Of a stretch of DNA of 64,000 nucleotides, positions 51,265 to 60,045 are shown piece after piece. A model generated the notes under the pieces. That model had not been told where the DNA came from, did not search any database, and saw nothing but the letters and a program-made list of their open reading frames with translations. The stretch covers positions 2,294,001 to 2,358,000 of the forward strand of contig CBDCVB010000002.1 in the NCBI GenBank assembly GCA_965222895.1, read 5' to 3'. The translations under genes and the position numbers were made by a program. This DNA comes from Bin87 sp965222895. GTDB taxonomy: Bacteria; Chloroflexota; Dehalococcoidia; Lucifugimonadales; UBA3495. The number at the start of each line of letters is the position of its first letter. Positions within the stretch are counted from its first letter, which is position 1.

Positions 51265-53580
51265 TCAGTGCAACAAGACCCAATCTCGCAATTCCTGGAG
51301 ATAACGCCATGCCGGCGTATCCTCCTCCAATGCACCCTCGAGTTCACTCGCAGCCCCTGGATGACTCAGATCCACATCAATGAAGGATTGAAACTCCAAC
51401 TCCGCACTACATTCGTGTTGTGCGAAAATGCTCGGCGCCGGCGATGAGCCATACTGGTTCACCAGCTGGTTGCTTATCCCAGAGGCAACCCACGTACATA
51501 CATACCTTGTATGAGGACGCTCAGCTGGCGTGATCACATCCAAGGTACCAAACTCAAGAACTTGGTCAGCCGGATCTTGCATACGTACCACCACCGGCTC
51601 AGACGGCGACGATGATATGAAACCAACACGGACCCCGTGGTCCAACACTTCCTCAACCACCCTGATCTGGAAGTTCCAGTTACGCCAGTTCCTGAACACC
51701 TCGTAGGCAGCATCGGAGAATGGCATCAACGACTCAGTATCCTGAGAAGCAGCGTCTTCATCAACACGACATCCAGGCTGGGTCTCGATGTTGCTGAAGT
51801 TGTCCGACCTGTACTGCCAACACCGCAGTATCCCGTCGTAATCTTCAACCAAACTCAACGTCTGGCCCTGTACCCTGCCCAACGAATACCACTTGTGGTC
51901 ACTCGTCTGAGAACTGAGCGTCCCAGAGTGCGGCCAAAAACGCACGTCTACCCAACCGTTCGACAGGGCACCGCCGAACTGCCCTATCCTCATCTCAACA
52001 TCATCAGTCATTAGATCCGTAATCGGGTCTACGTGGATAGCCCACTGTGCCGAGAAACTAGGATGCACCTCCGGTGTTTCCACTCGGTAGAGGATGGATT
52101 CACGAGCCTGCCGCAACAAGCCGCTATCAGCGCGGTACATACCATAGTCAGCAACCTGACCGTAGAACCAATCCCCAGCTGGCCTAGGCCCAGGCGGGTA
52201 GTACGTCTCCAAGAGCTCAGCCTCAGTCCAAGCTGCCGATACCCCCGACACTTTCAGACCACCAAACCCCTGCGACCCCGGCGGAAGCCCCAAAGGAACA
52301 TCCTCCGGCATATTCACGCGGAACCCGCATATGTTGGACTCCGGGTTAACTACATCCGGGTCACCATAAACAGCAAGTTCTTGAGGAGTAAGATGCGCTG
52401 GACAGGGATTTGAACCAGCTTCCAACCCCAGATGCAGCAGCGCATTCCTGGTATTAGACCTCCCAGGCTCACCGGCTCGCCTGATCTGAAATGCGTACAT
52501 ACCCCAATCATAATAATTACGCATCATCAACTGGCCCGGGCTGGGGAATAATCCCCCAAGGGTGCCGTTATTCGCCCAAGGCATCGTGAAATCATCGCTG
52601 TTACTCCAGTCAAACATCTCGTAGTGAAACACCATCTTGGGTTCCGGAAGAATCCCATCTTCCGGCAAACTCTTCCATTGAGACAGCAACGAACGTTGCG
52701 GGAAACCAGGCAGACCCAACACCGGTTCGTCAATGTCCGGCAACTGGTCATTCGGCACGCGGCCGCCGTACGGCCAGGCACGGTACTCCAGCAATTCCCA
52801 ACGTTCGTTGGTCACCAACGTTACCTTGCCATCATCCGGGTCCTGCTGCACATCCTGCAACACCGGCGCCCCAGCGGTGCCCGGGTATTCATGCAAAGCA
52901 CCAACCACCGGCAGCTTCCGAGGAATCGGCACCGGCTCCCTCGTTCCATACCACTCGGGAGTATAGAGGACCGTTGCAGTCGGGACCGTGCCCTCATACG
53001 CGGTGGTACCTTTACGATCAACACGGCCTCCATCCGCCACACAGTCCTGGATATCCCTGGGCTCCGTCACCGCCGCATTCACGGCCGTCTCCAGGCGTGG
53101 GTTTTCCATTTTCTCAGACAGACTTAACGTAGTGTTGTTGGCCTGCTGGTACATCCACCAAGTCCAGCCGCAACAACCCGTTGCACAATCAGTCGTTCCA
53201 CAACTCTCGCACACCGTATAGGTGCTGCAACTTTCACTGCCATCCTCATCAGTGTCACAATCCTCGTATTCCACCTCCATCCCGCAACTCGGAAACTCCC
53301 CCTTGCTGGCGCAAGCATGCTCACCGCTGATATCACAGTCGCAATTTGAATCACAGCATATTGGACACTCATTACACTGAGCCCAGAAGCAGAACGAGCC
53401 ACACTCCACCGCGGTAGCCGCGCAATAATCCTCACGCACCTTGTTCTGAGCCTCTCCCGGCGAGTCTCCTTCCCTATCGCTCCCAGATACGGTGTCACCG
53501 CCAGACACCAACCCAACCATCAGCAAGACCATTACGGTCCCGAGCGCCAGCAGACGTTTTACATCACTTCGAATTGCCAT
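51265..53580 (-). CDS. large secreted Cys-rich protein, 771 aa
   Basis: Signal peptide LLALGTVMVLLMVGLVSGG. Residues 50-150 hold about 24 Cys in knots (CGSFCFWAQCNECPICCDSNCDCD; CESCGTTDCATGCCGW). The remaining 600 residues are beta-like, Pro/Gly/Trp-rich, reminiscent of an exposed adhesin or pilus-tip protein, but no domain is recognised. Overlaps the upstream lipoprotein gene by 22 bases. Its stop is 12 bases from the IS1182 end, so the C-terminus (ELRDWVLLH) may be native or trimmed. Confidence 0.8.
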   Translation of the reverse strand: MAIRSDVKRLLALGTVMVLLMVGLVSGGDTVSGSDREGDSPGEAQNKVREDYCAATAVECGSFCFWAQCNECPICCDSNCDCDISGEHACASKGEFPSCGMEVEYEDCDTDEDGSESCSTYTVCESCGTTDCATGCCGWTWWMYQQANNTTLSLSEKMENPRLETAVNAAVTEPRDIQDCVADGGRVDRKGTTAYEGTVPTATVLYTPEWYGTREPVPIPRKLPVVGALHEYPGTAGAPVLQDVQQDPDDGKVTLVTNERWELLEYRAWPYGGRVPNDQLPDIDEPVLGLPGFPQRSLLSQWKSLPEDGILPEPKMVFHYEMFDWSNSDDFTMPWANNGTLGGLFPSPGQLMMRNYYDWGMYAFQIRRAGEPGRSNTRNALLHLGLEAGSNPCPAHLTPQELAVYGDPDVVNPESNICGFRVNMPEDVPLGLPPGSQGFGGLKVSGVSAAWTEAELLETYYPPGPRPAGDWFYGQVADYGMYRADSGLLRQARESILYRVETPEVHPSFSAQWAIHVDPITDLMTDDVEMRIGQFGGALSNGWVDVRFWPHSGTLSSQTSDHKWYSLGRVQGQTLSLVEDYDGILRCWQYRSDNFSNIETQPGCRVDEDAASQDTESLMPFSDAAYEVFRNWRNWNFQIRVVEEVLDHGVRVGFISSSPSEPVVVRMQDPADQVLEFGTLDVITPAERPHTRYVCTWVASGISNQLVNQYGSSPAPSIFAQHECSAELEFQSFIDVDLSHPGAASELEGALEEDTPAWRYLQELRDWVLLH

Positions 53581-54317
53581 GACACCAATACCTCGTCGTG
53601 ATCATCCCACAGCTCCACGCGATATTTACCAGGCTGCCAGACCCCCGGCAGTGTGTCGCCCAACCCTGAGCTAACCACCCATTGATTTTTGCCTATCTCG
53701 TACTCTCGCTGAAACATCACCAACGGATCATCAGGATTCACCGTCAGATCCAGCCACCTCTCCACCCCACGCATATGGAACTGTTCCGGCGCGTCATCCA
53801 CATCGAACACCACGATCCACATCACGTATCGAGTGGTACGAGCCATCTCAGTCATAGCCTCTGGCAAATTCTCGAAGTTACCGGACACAACGTAGTCCGG
53901 TACCCCAGGCACCTGGGAAGCAAAGAGCGACTGGCGCTTCAGGTACACATCCGTGCCCCATACGCGCCCGTATCGAGTGGGCAACACCACCGGCGTTGCC
54001 GTCGGCTTCACCATCGCACCCATCGCGGTGGGTGCCGGAACCGGCGTCTCCGTGGGAAGTATCACCCTCGGCAACGCCTGCACCGGAGTCGGCGCCGGCG
54101 TCTCAGTAGGCACCGGAGTGATTGTCGGCGTAGGAGTAGGCCCAGGCGTAAACGTTGGCCACGACGTCGCCGTCGGAAACGGCGTGTAATTCGACGCCAC
54201 CACTACGCCAGCAGGCGAAGCGTTCACCTTTCCAGATCCGTCGCTTCCCGCTCCGCAACCAGCGAGCAGCACGGCAGCATACGCCGCCGTAATAGTTATC
54301 AGTAGCCGTCGTACCAC
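53559..54317 (-). CDS. lipoprotein with Thr/Pro linker, 252 aa
   Basis: Lipobox AAVLLAGCGAG, then about 80 residues of repeated TPTP/PTPTETP, typical of wall-spanning linkers in Chloroflexota and Gram-positive lipoproteins, and a folded domain of about 145 residues ending KYRVELWDDHDEVLVSWQFEVM that looks like an immunoglobulin-like beta sandwich. Starts 19 bases inside the preceding gene. Probably displayed on the surface. Confidence 0.8.
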   Translation of the reverse strand: MVRRLLITITAAYAAVLLAGCGAGSDGSGKVNASPAGVVVASNYTPFPTATSWPTFTPGPTPTPTITPVPTETPAPTPVQALPRVILPTETPVPAPTAMGAMVKPTATPVVLPTRYGRVWGTDVYLKRQSLFASQVPGVPDYVVSGNFENLPEAMTEMARTTRYVMWIVVFDVDDAPEQFHMRGVERWLDLTVNPDDPLVMFQREYEIGKNQWVVSSGLGDTLPGVWQPGKYRVELWDDHDEVLVSWQFEVM

Positions 54318-55246
54318 GTCATCATCCTCCGGTCATACGCCCAACAAACCTCACCATCATAAGGCTTGTAACCCTCCTGCCACATGATGACCGCAGCGCC
54401 ATCAGGCAACTGCGCACGACATACGTCCAACCCAACCACCTTTGGGTAAGGACTCCACCCCTGCGTCTCACACGCCGGAATCTTCCGCCACACGTACTCC
54501 ACACCGCCCGCCACATCGGCTGGCTGCTCCAGACCATCTCCCAATAGCTTCTCCCTCAGCAGACCGTCACAATCACCGTGGTCCACACCGAACAGACCAT
54601 GGTCGCCCGCGGAATGCCGCCACCCCCATCTCAACCTCTCATGCGAGTAATACCAGCAACCGCCGAGGCTATCGCCCGGTAAGTTGTCGAAGTGCACCAG
54701 CACGTCCCCCTGGAATGTCCGGCCCGTAGCGCCTATCCTCCTCTCAACGTAGTCATCGTAATTATCCAGCAACTGCGGAGCCACCTCCAGACCACCCACA
54801 TACGTCCCAAGCTCGCAAGCCCTGCCAGCACCTGCAAACGCATAGTCGCAGTCTCCACGCGCCGCAGAAAGCTCCGCGTAGAGCTTATTCACATCCTCGG
54901 CAAAAAGACGCACCCCATCATAGGCTTCCAGCTCCAACCGCAAATGTTCGCCACACGTGGCGGGCTGCTCAGGAGCCGGTGTCGGCACCATCACCACCAC
55001 CCGGCCCGACAAGTCCAAAGTAGGCTCCGGCTCAGCGGTAGCCCACGGCGTCGCCGTCGGCATTGGCGTCAACGTCGGGAGATTCAGCCTAGGCACGCTC
55101 GTGGCCGTCGGCCGTACCATCGCCGTCACGGTGCGGCCCACTCTTTCGGACACCACATCCGCCGCCACGGGAACCGGCGCGTTAGCGCCGCACCCCATCA
55201 GGAACAACACCAACAGCAAAGCGACGAGGCTAGACTCTATCCTCAT
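54299..55246 (-). CDS. lipoprotein with two copies of the pilin ectodomain, 315 aa
   Basis: Lipobox LVLFLMGCGAN, Thr/Pro linker to about residue 95, then two domains that follow the pilin ectodomain plan: first ARGDCDYAF...GDVLVHFDNLPGDSLGGCWYYSHERLRWGW, second HGDCDGLLREKLL...PACETQGWSP...DVCRAQLPDGAAVIMW...VCWAYDRRMMTWYDGY. The second has all four Cys in order. It starts as ATGA overlap with virB4. Likely binds or caps the pilins. Confidence 0.8.
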   Translation of the reverse strand: MRIESSLVALLLVLFLMGCGANAPVPVAADVVSERVGRTVTAMVRPTATSVPRLNLPTLTPMPTATPWATAEPEPTLDLSGRVVVMVPTPAPEQPATCGEHLRLELEAYDGVRLFAEDVNKLYAELSAARGDCDYAFAGAGRACELGTYVGGLEVAPQLLDNYDDYVERRIGATGRTFQGDVLVHFDNLPGDSLGGCWYYSHERLRWGWRHSAGDHGLFGVDHGDCDGLLREKLLGDGLEQPADVAGGVEYVWRKIPACETQGWSPYPKVVGLDVCRAQLPDGAAVIMWQEGYKPYDGEVCWAYDRRMMTWYDGY

Positions 55247-57726
55247 CCGCTATCCTCTTCATCACTTTGCTCTTCGTCAATCACTTCACCCAATTCGTCC
55301 AACATATCCCGATGTTCCCGCTGCACACGGCTCAACAGCGAGCCGGTCACATCCACCGCTTCAAACGGCTCATCGCCCAGCATCACCATTTCAGCAGGCA
55401 ACTCTTCGCCAACGTTCTTCCACGTATCGTCCAACAACAGCTCGCGTTCCGCTGCCGTCGATATAATCTCCAGCGGGAACACTCCGCTATTCGTGATGAA
55501 CAATCCCTGCCCCCGCAACGCACTCCTCAGGAAACTCGCGGCATCATCTCCCAACGCCAACGCCTCAATCACCGCCGGCAACGCCGCCGGGTCCTGCGAA
55601 AGCGCCAGCTTGGTCGCCGAGTTCTGCAACAAAGACTTGCCAGCATGGCCCAACACTGCACCACCCTCAGCGTGCTCGCCCAGGAAGTCCTGCACATCCT
55701 GCGTAATCGTCATCAGACCCAGCCCGTACTTACGGGCACGCTTCACAATCGTGATCAAAGCTGCCGCGCCACTCGGCGTAGCCAACACTGTCCAGCACTC
55801 ATCGACGATCAGTAGCCGAGGACGTTTGTGCGCTACCGCCAGACCCCAAACCACCTCGGCGCACACCGACGTCGCCACCGGCTTAAGCTGACTAGAAAGG
55901 TTCTTCAAATTGAAGCACGTCACCGGCTTCTCATCAGAAGACAGGTCTACCCCATCACTGCTCATCAGGTATCGCAAGCTTCCCACCGAGAAACGCGCCA
56001 GCAGACGCGCCATCTCCGAGCCGGCAGTTCCCAGCTGCTCTTCCGCATACAGCAGGAAATCGTAGAAACCATCCATGCCGCCGCCACCCAGAATCACTCC
56101 GGGATTGCGGCCATGCTTCTTAATCTCGTCATCATAGTAGGCCGTCAAACACCGGTCGATCATAGACCTCCGGTCTACGTCAACCTCTCCCGAAAGCATC
56201 ACCTCCACAAGGCTCCCCAAACCCGCAACACGCGTGGTCAGGTCTCCCTCGTTGGTGTACGACAAGGAAAACGGGTTCAGACCGTACCCTGGTGAACCGG
56301 GAATCAACACTCGGCCTCCCAGCGCTTCCGTGATTACGCTGTACTCCCCTTCGGGATCGATCAGGTACACCACTACGTCTCGCAAAGCCTCACGCAACAC
56401 ACGAAGCTTGGTCAGGAACGACTTACCGGCTCCCGACCTCGCCATCACCACCATGTGTGCGTTCATCTCGTCATCGTGGAATGGGTTATACATCACCGGC
56501 GTTCTGCTACGCAGGTCCACGCCGAACAGCGTGCCCGTACGCTTGTCCAGGTCCGGCGGACCAAACGGGAACAAACGCAACAACGTGTGCGCATCCGTGA
56601 GGTACATATCTCCCACACCCCGACGCAACGCCGGCAGCACCGCCGCAAACCCCTTACCCTGACGGTAACGCAGCAGACGTATCCCAGCCAAGCTGCTTCG
56701 GAAATACCCTGAGATGCTCCCACCCGCGCGTTTCAACCTATCGCGGTCACGGGCGAACACCGTCATCGTCGCCGTAATCCTGAACAGACGGTTCACGCCA
56801 CGTTCCACTTCACTCGATAGCCGCGTCACGTCCGAGATCACCAAATCCACTTCCGGCGGCACCAGCTTGCCCTTCTGCTCCGCAGCCATCCGGGCACCGA
56901 TGAACCGCGACAGCTGCATCTGGAGCCTGGAATGGCTCTCACGCTGCGTCACCGGCCAGTACCAGAAGGAAAGATCCATCTCCTCGCCCATCTGCATCAG
57001 CCGGTCGAGGAACATCAGAGAAACCTGACGTGGCCACTTGTGAATGTCGTAAGTCGCCGCGTAACGGTGGTTCAACTCTATGAACTTCCCGTACTCCTTC
57101 AGCTGATAGGTCTCCTGGCGATGACCCTCCACCATACCGGACGTGCAAGCACGCACCAGGTCTTTCAGCTCATCGCCCACCACTCGACGTGACGAGAACC
57201 GACCCTGATACAACAGCAGGTCCACATCCTGCGCCTTTTCCTCCTGAGCAATCACGTACCACCGACGGTCCACCACCGTCCCCGTCTCTTCAATCTCCTG
57301 CAGATAATTGAGCAGAGAGTCCCCCACTTCGTTGATCTTCCCAACACGCATATGATCGGGTCGGCACGCCAACAGCTCCTGGCGCACGGCACCAAGGTCG
57401 GGTATATGCTGACGAATCAGCACCTGCACCGGGAACTCCAGCGAGTTCAGGAAGTTGGACCATCCATTGGTCACCTGGTCGTCGGAGTAGTCCGCCCCAT
57501 TCACGCGCCACACCGCGAAGCGCCGCTCACCCCGCTCTACTACGAAATTCTCGTCAACCTTCACCACCCGGGTGAGCACGTTGACTTCATTAGGAACCTT
57601 TTCCTGCTTCTGCTTCCTGCCCCTCTTGCCCGACTCGGCAACCTCTTCCTCCTGCTCACGCAGAAAATCCTCGTTCAACGCATCCAGCGCATCTTCAGGC
57701 AGCTTTCTCTTCCCGATTCCAAGCAT
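55243..57726 (-). CDS. virB4: VirB4-family ATPase of a type IV secretion system
   Basis: 827 residues. Walker A MARSGAGKSFLTKL at about residue 430, DPEGEYSVITEALGGRVLIPGSPGYGLNPF (motif seen in TraC/VirB4), Walker B LLIVDECWTVL about 640 and a terminal arginine-rich helical region. The N-terminal 400 residues include GPPDLDKRTGTLFGVDLRSRTPVMYNPF just before the ATPase core, as in Gram-positive ICE VirB4. Cytoplasmic motor for pilin assembly or substrate transfer. No VirD4 is present in the window. Confidence 0.93.
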   Translation of the reverse strand: MLGIGKRKLPEDALDALNEDFLREQEEEVAESGKRGRKQKQEKVPNEVNVLTRVVKVDENFVVERGERRFAVWRVNGADYSDDQVTNGWSNFLNSLEFPVQVLIRQHIPDLGAVRQELLACRPDHMRVGKINEVGDSLLNYLQEIEETGTVVDRRWYVIAQEEKAQDVDLLLYQGRFSSRRVVGDELKDLVRACTSGMVEGHRQETYQLKEYGKFIELNHRYAATYDIHKWPRQVSLMFLDRLMQMGEEMDLSFWYWPVTQRESHSRLQMQLSRFIGARMAAEQKGKLVPPEVDLVISDVTRLSSEVERGVNRLFRITATMTVFARDRDRLKRAGGSISGYFRSSLAGIRLLRYRQGKGFAAVLPALRRGVGDMYLTDAHTLLRLFPFGPPDLDKRTGTLFGVDLRSRTPVMYNPFHDDEMNAHMVVMARSGAGKSFLTKLRVLREALRDVVVYLIDPEGEYSVITEALGGRVLIPGSPGYGLNPFSLSYTNEGDLTTRVAGLGSLVEVMLSGEVDVDRRSMIDRCLTAYYDDEIKKHGRNPGVILGGGGMDGFYDFLLYAEEQLGTAGSEMARLLARFSVGSLRYLMSSDGVDLSSDEKPVTCFNLKNLSSQLKPVATSVCAEVVWGLAVAHKRPRLLIVDECWTVLATPSGAAALITIVKRARKYGLGLMTITQDVQDFLGEHAEGGAVLGHAGKSLLQNSATKLALSQDPAALPAVIEALALGDDAASFLRSALRGQGLFITNSGVFPLEIISTAAERELLLDDTWKNVGEELPAEMVMLGDEPFEAVDVTGSLLSRVQREHRDMLDELGEVIDEEQSDEEDSG

Positions 57727-57832
57727 GACGACATTTCACCGGAGCCAGGCAGTATCTGCGAGAAAGGCTCCAAGCCCATTGTCCCCCAACCGCAGCCTCA
57801 CCGTTTTGCTACGCAGCGATTTAACATACGCA

Positions 57833-58627
57833 TCACGGCGAGGCTTGAATCCACCCATCGAAGAGCGCACCCTCCTGGGTCCACCAGAAGTCCGCTATGC
57901 CAAACAACTCCACGTTGATTGCGTCAACAATGAAATAGCAACCGCCCACGATGATCGCACCCACCAACGCCCTCACCAGAATCGTCCGAGTGCGGGCATA
58001 CGAATTACCGGATGCCGTCTCCTGCATATGCACCACGCCAGCCCACGCCACTGTAATCGACAGCAACGCGCCCACCAACAGGCCCGCTATTTGCCACAGC
58101 CGACGCAAATCTTCTTCCAAATACGTGAACGCACAATCACGTCTGTAATCCGCGTTATAGAGCAGGTCCTGCTTCACCTTCCATCCACCGCTAGACGGCG
58201 GAGGCACTTCAACACCGAATTCGAACTTCAAATACGACGGGTTAAACTCACCAAGGATTCCAGACCGTACTACCGGTGGATTACCGTCCAAACCCTCGAA
58301 CTGGTCCTGACCATCGTCGAATTGCGCCGGCAGATACACCAATCCATCGGTATAACCCTTCAGGTACAGACTCCGTAGCGGAGTACCAATGTAGGCCAAC
58401 GGCCTCCCTTTGTAGACAACAGGTTCCGCCATCACCCATTCGGTGTTCGCAATATTCACGTTCCAGCAGATGCAGCGCTCTGAGTTTCGGTTGATGCGAC
58501 ACTCCTGTTCACGACTGTTGCCGGAACCGTGCACCGTGCCGCCACTCTGGGCCAGCACGGTTCCAGACCCCACCAAGGCCAGCACCAACCCCAACATCAC
58601 ACCGGCTAACCACTGGCGCGAACCCAT
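57833..58627 (-). CDS. secreted protein with C-terminal VirB2-like hairpin, 264 aa
   Basis: ATG 58627 (GGGGTAGG upstream). Signal peptide LAGVMLGLVLALVGSGTVLAQ, a Cys-containing N-domain (CRINRNSERCICW), then at the end WQIAGLLVGALLSITVAWAGVVHM and ILVRALVGAIIVGGCYFIVDAI, a two-helix unit with a basic loop like the VirB2-type pilins. The reverse order of soluble and membrane parts compared with the pilin array is notable. Lies between the PrgI-like and virB4 genes, the position of pilin or VirB6 genes in many systems. Confidence 0.75.
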   Translation of the reverse strand: MGSRQWLAGVMLGLVLALVGSGTVLAQSGGTVHGSGNSREQECRINRNSERCICWNVNIANTEWVMAEPVVYKGRPLAYIGTPLRSLYLKGYTDGLVYLPAQFDDGQDQFEGLDGNPPVVRSGILGEFNPSYLKFEFGVEVPPPSSGGWKVKQDLLYNADYRRDCAFTYLEEDLRRLWQIAGLLVGALLSITVAWAGVVHMQETASGNSYARTRTILVRALVGAIIVGGCYFIVDAINVELFGIADFWWTQEGALFDGWIQASP

Positions 58628-58629
58628 GC

Positions 58630-59148
58630 CTACCCCTTCCAAAGGGACTTAACCATGTCCAGCAAACTGGCATGCGCATTACGCATCGCTTCATCAGTCT
58701 GCCGAGACACCTCAGCCTTAGCCTCCAAAGCACGCGCCTCAAAGGCGTCGTCCCGCGACGCCTGCTTCAGGAAGGGGAACATTTTCCCCAGTTTGCCCTT
58801 GATGCCTGGCACTTCCCCAACAGCCATCAGAACTTCCGGAGGCCCGTCAATCAGCTGCTCCGGACTGCTTTCATAGGATGGCTTCACAAAAATATATTTC
58901 AGGCTCAGAATAACCATCACCGGCAACATCAGACCAAACGGCTTCACGAAGACCATGCTCAGAGTGAACAGGTACATCGGCCCGAATACAATCAGACGCA
59001 TCTGCATCGACATGGCGAACATCATCGCCACCAGCAGCCACACCGCTGCGATGCCCACTGCCACACCAATTTGTGGCATCGTCAACCCCAACAGGTAGAC
59101 GTCCTTCTTTCCCAAAAACGTTGGTGAGTCGTAAGTTCCTAGTGACAT
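58630..59148 (-). CDS. PrgI/VirB3-like inner membrane protein
   Basis: 172 residues. DVYLLGLTMPQIGVAVGIAAVWLLVAMMFAMSM and VFGPMYLFTLSMVFVKPFGLMLPVMVILSLKYIF are the paired helices of PrgI-family proteins, the VirB3 equivalents that partner VirB4. The C-terminal 90 residues are an unusual cytoplasmic helical tail. First gene of the cluster, 2 bases before the next start; GCAAAACG motif 31 bases upstream. Confidence 0.8.
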   Translation of the reverse strand: MSLGTYDSPTFLGKKDVYLLGLTMPQIGVAVGIAAVWLLVAMMFAMSMQMRLIVFGPMYLFTLSMVFVKPFGLMLPVMVILSLKYIFVKPSYESSPEQLIDGPPEVLMAVGEVPGIKGKLGKMFPFLKQASRDDAFEARALEAKAEVSRQTDEAMRNAHASLLDMVKSLWKG

Positions 59149-59178
59149 ACCGTGAGACTATCACCACCTCGCGAACCC

Positions 59179-59187
59179 ACGTTTTGC
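59179..59187 (-). promoter_or_regulatory. recurrent GCAAAACG motif (five clear sites)
   Basis: GCAAAACG on the minus strand precedes several cluster genes: 59179-59187 (PrgI-like), 57801-57809 (virB4), 47745-47753 and 46838-46846 (pilins 1 and 2, as GCAAAACGGGGT), 44581-44590 (lipoprotein). A variant CAAGACGGGGT is near 46067-46076 (pilin 3). Distances to starts vary from 31 to 144 bases. It suggests a common regulator or promoter element. Confidence 0.5.
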
Positions 59188-59235
59188 GGCGCCCAAACCA
59201 CCGTTGAAAGTCCCGTTTCCGGGTTCCGTGCTCAA

Positions 59236-60045
59236 TTTGTCAACAAGCTCTAGAATCCAGCCGACGCGGACCACGCACGATGCAGCAAATACCATAAGGC
59301 AAGCCCGCGCTAGATGCTAAAAATGCCTTCACGGCATCCTGATACAACCGCCGGCTTCCTTTGCCGTTGCCAGCGGTTTCTCCCGTTTCACGGGGTGAGC
59401 CCGCTGCAGCCGGTTTTCCCCAACGGCCGCACCGGCCGCGAGACGACAAGCGGTGTCGCTTTGAGAGTGGCACACCAACCGTGACGTCCGGCTCGGGGAA
59501 ATACCCCGAGGCAAGCCGCAACGCGGCACCCAAGCGCCAATCCCACACCGCGGAGAGTGCGCCGGACTGCCACGACGCGGAACCGGGCAACACCCGACAC
59601 ACGGATGAAGCCTGCTTCCACCACCAGCGTCGCTGCCTCGGGAATGACGCAGCAATCCAGCTCGTCTTGGAACCTGCGTCGTGGGCGCCGTTAGCCGGCA
59701 AAACGGTGCCCGCATTTTCTTGATAGAGTAGGACGCCATCACCACCGTCCACTCACCTGCATCCCACTGGATGCAGCGTAGCGCCAGCGCCGCCCTCGCG
59801 GTGGGCAGGCCCGTGCGCAACCGGAAGGCTGACGCCACGCCGCGCAGCAATTAGCTGCGCCTTCCGGCGTAGCAAACGGGACCAGCACGACCTTGCGGGG
59901 GTCGGCTACCCGCCAGTCTTCCAACGACGGCAACGCCCGATGGAGTGGAGACCATCAACGCGTTGCCGTCCTCCGCTTTCACAAAAACGGCCCAACTACC
60001 GCCAGCAAGACAATTTGCCGGCATCACGGCCGGCAGGAGTCTGAT
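59236..60045. other. ORF-poor, hairpin-rich stretch; possible structured RNA
   Basis: About 800 bases without a convincing gene. Stems seen: CTCGGGG-AAAT-CCCCGAG type near 59492, TGCATCC/GGATGCA near 59757, CCGGAAGG...CCTTCCGG enclosing GCGCAGC-AATTA-GCTGCGC (59820-59869), and TGCCGGC/GCCGGCA near 60018. The minus-strand frames here have no protein-like logic. It starts with TTTGTCAACAAGCT, related to repeat B. May encode a large non-coding RNA or be remnant DNA. Confidence 0.4.

Noticed and set aside
52399..52425. tRNA T-arm-like sequence (GGTTCAAATCCC on the minus strand)
   Set aside because: It lies within the coding frame of the secreted protein and no D-arm, anticodon arm or acceptor stem surrounds it.
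59240..59850. Two minus-strand frames of 170-173 codons
   Set aside because: Arg/Ala/Gly-rich translations without motifs, overlapping each other and crossing strong hairpins; treated as non-coding.
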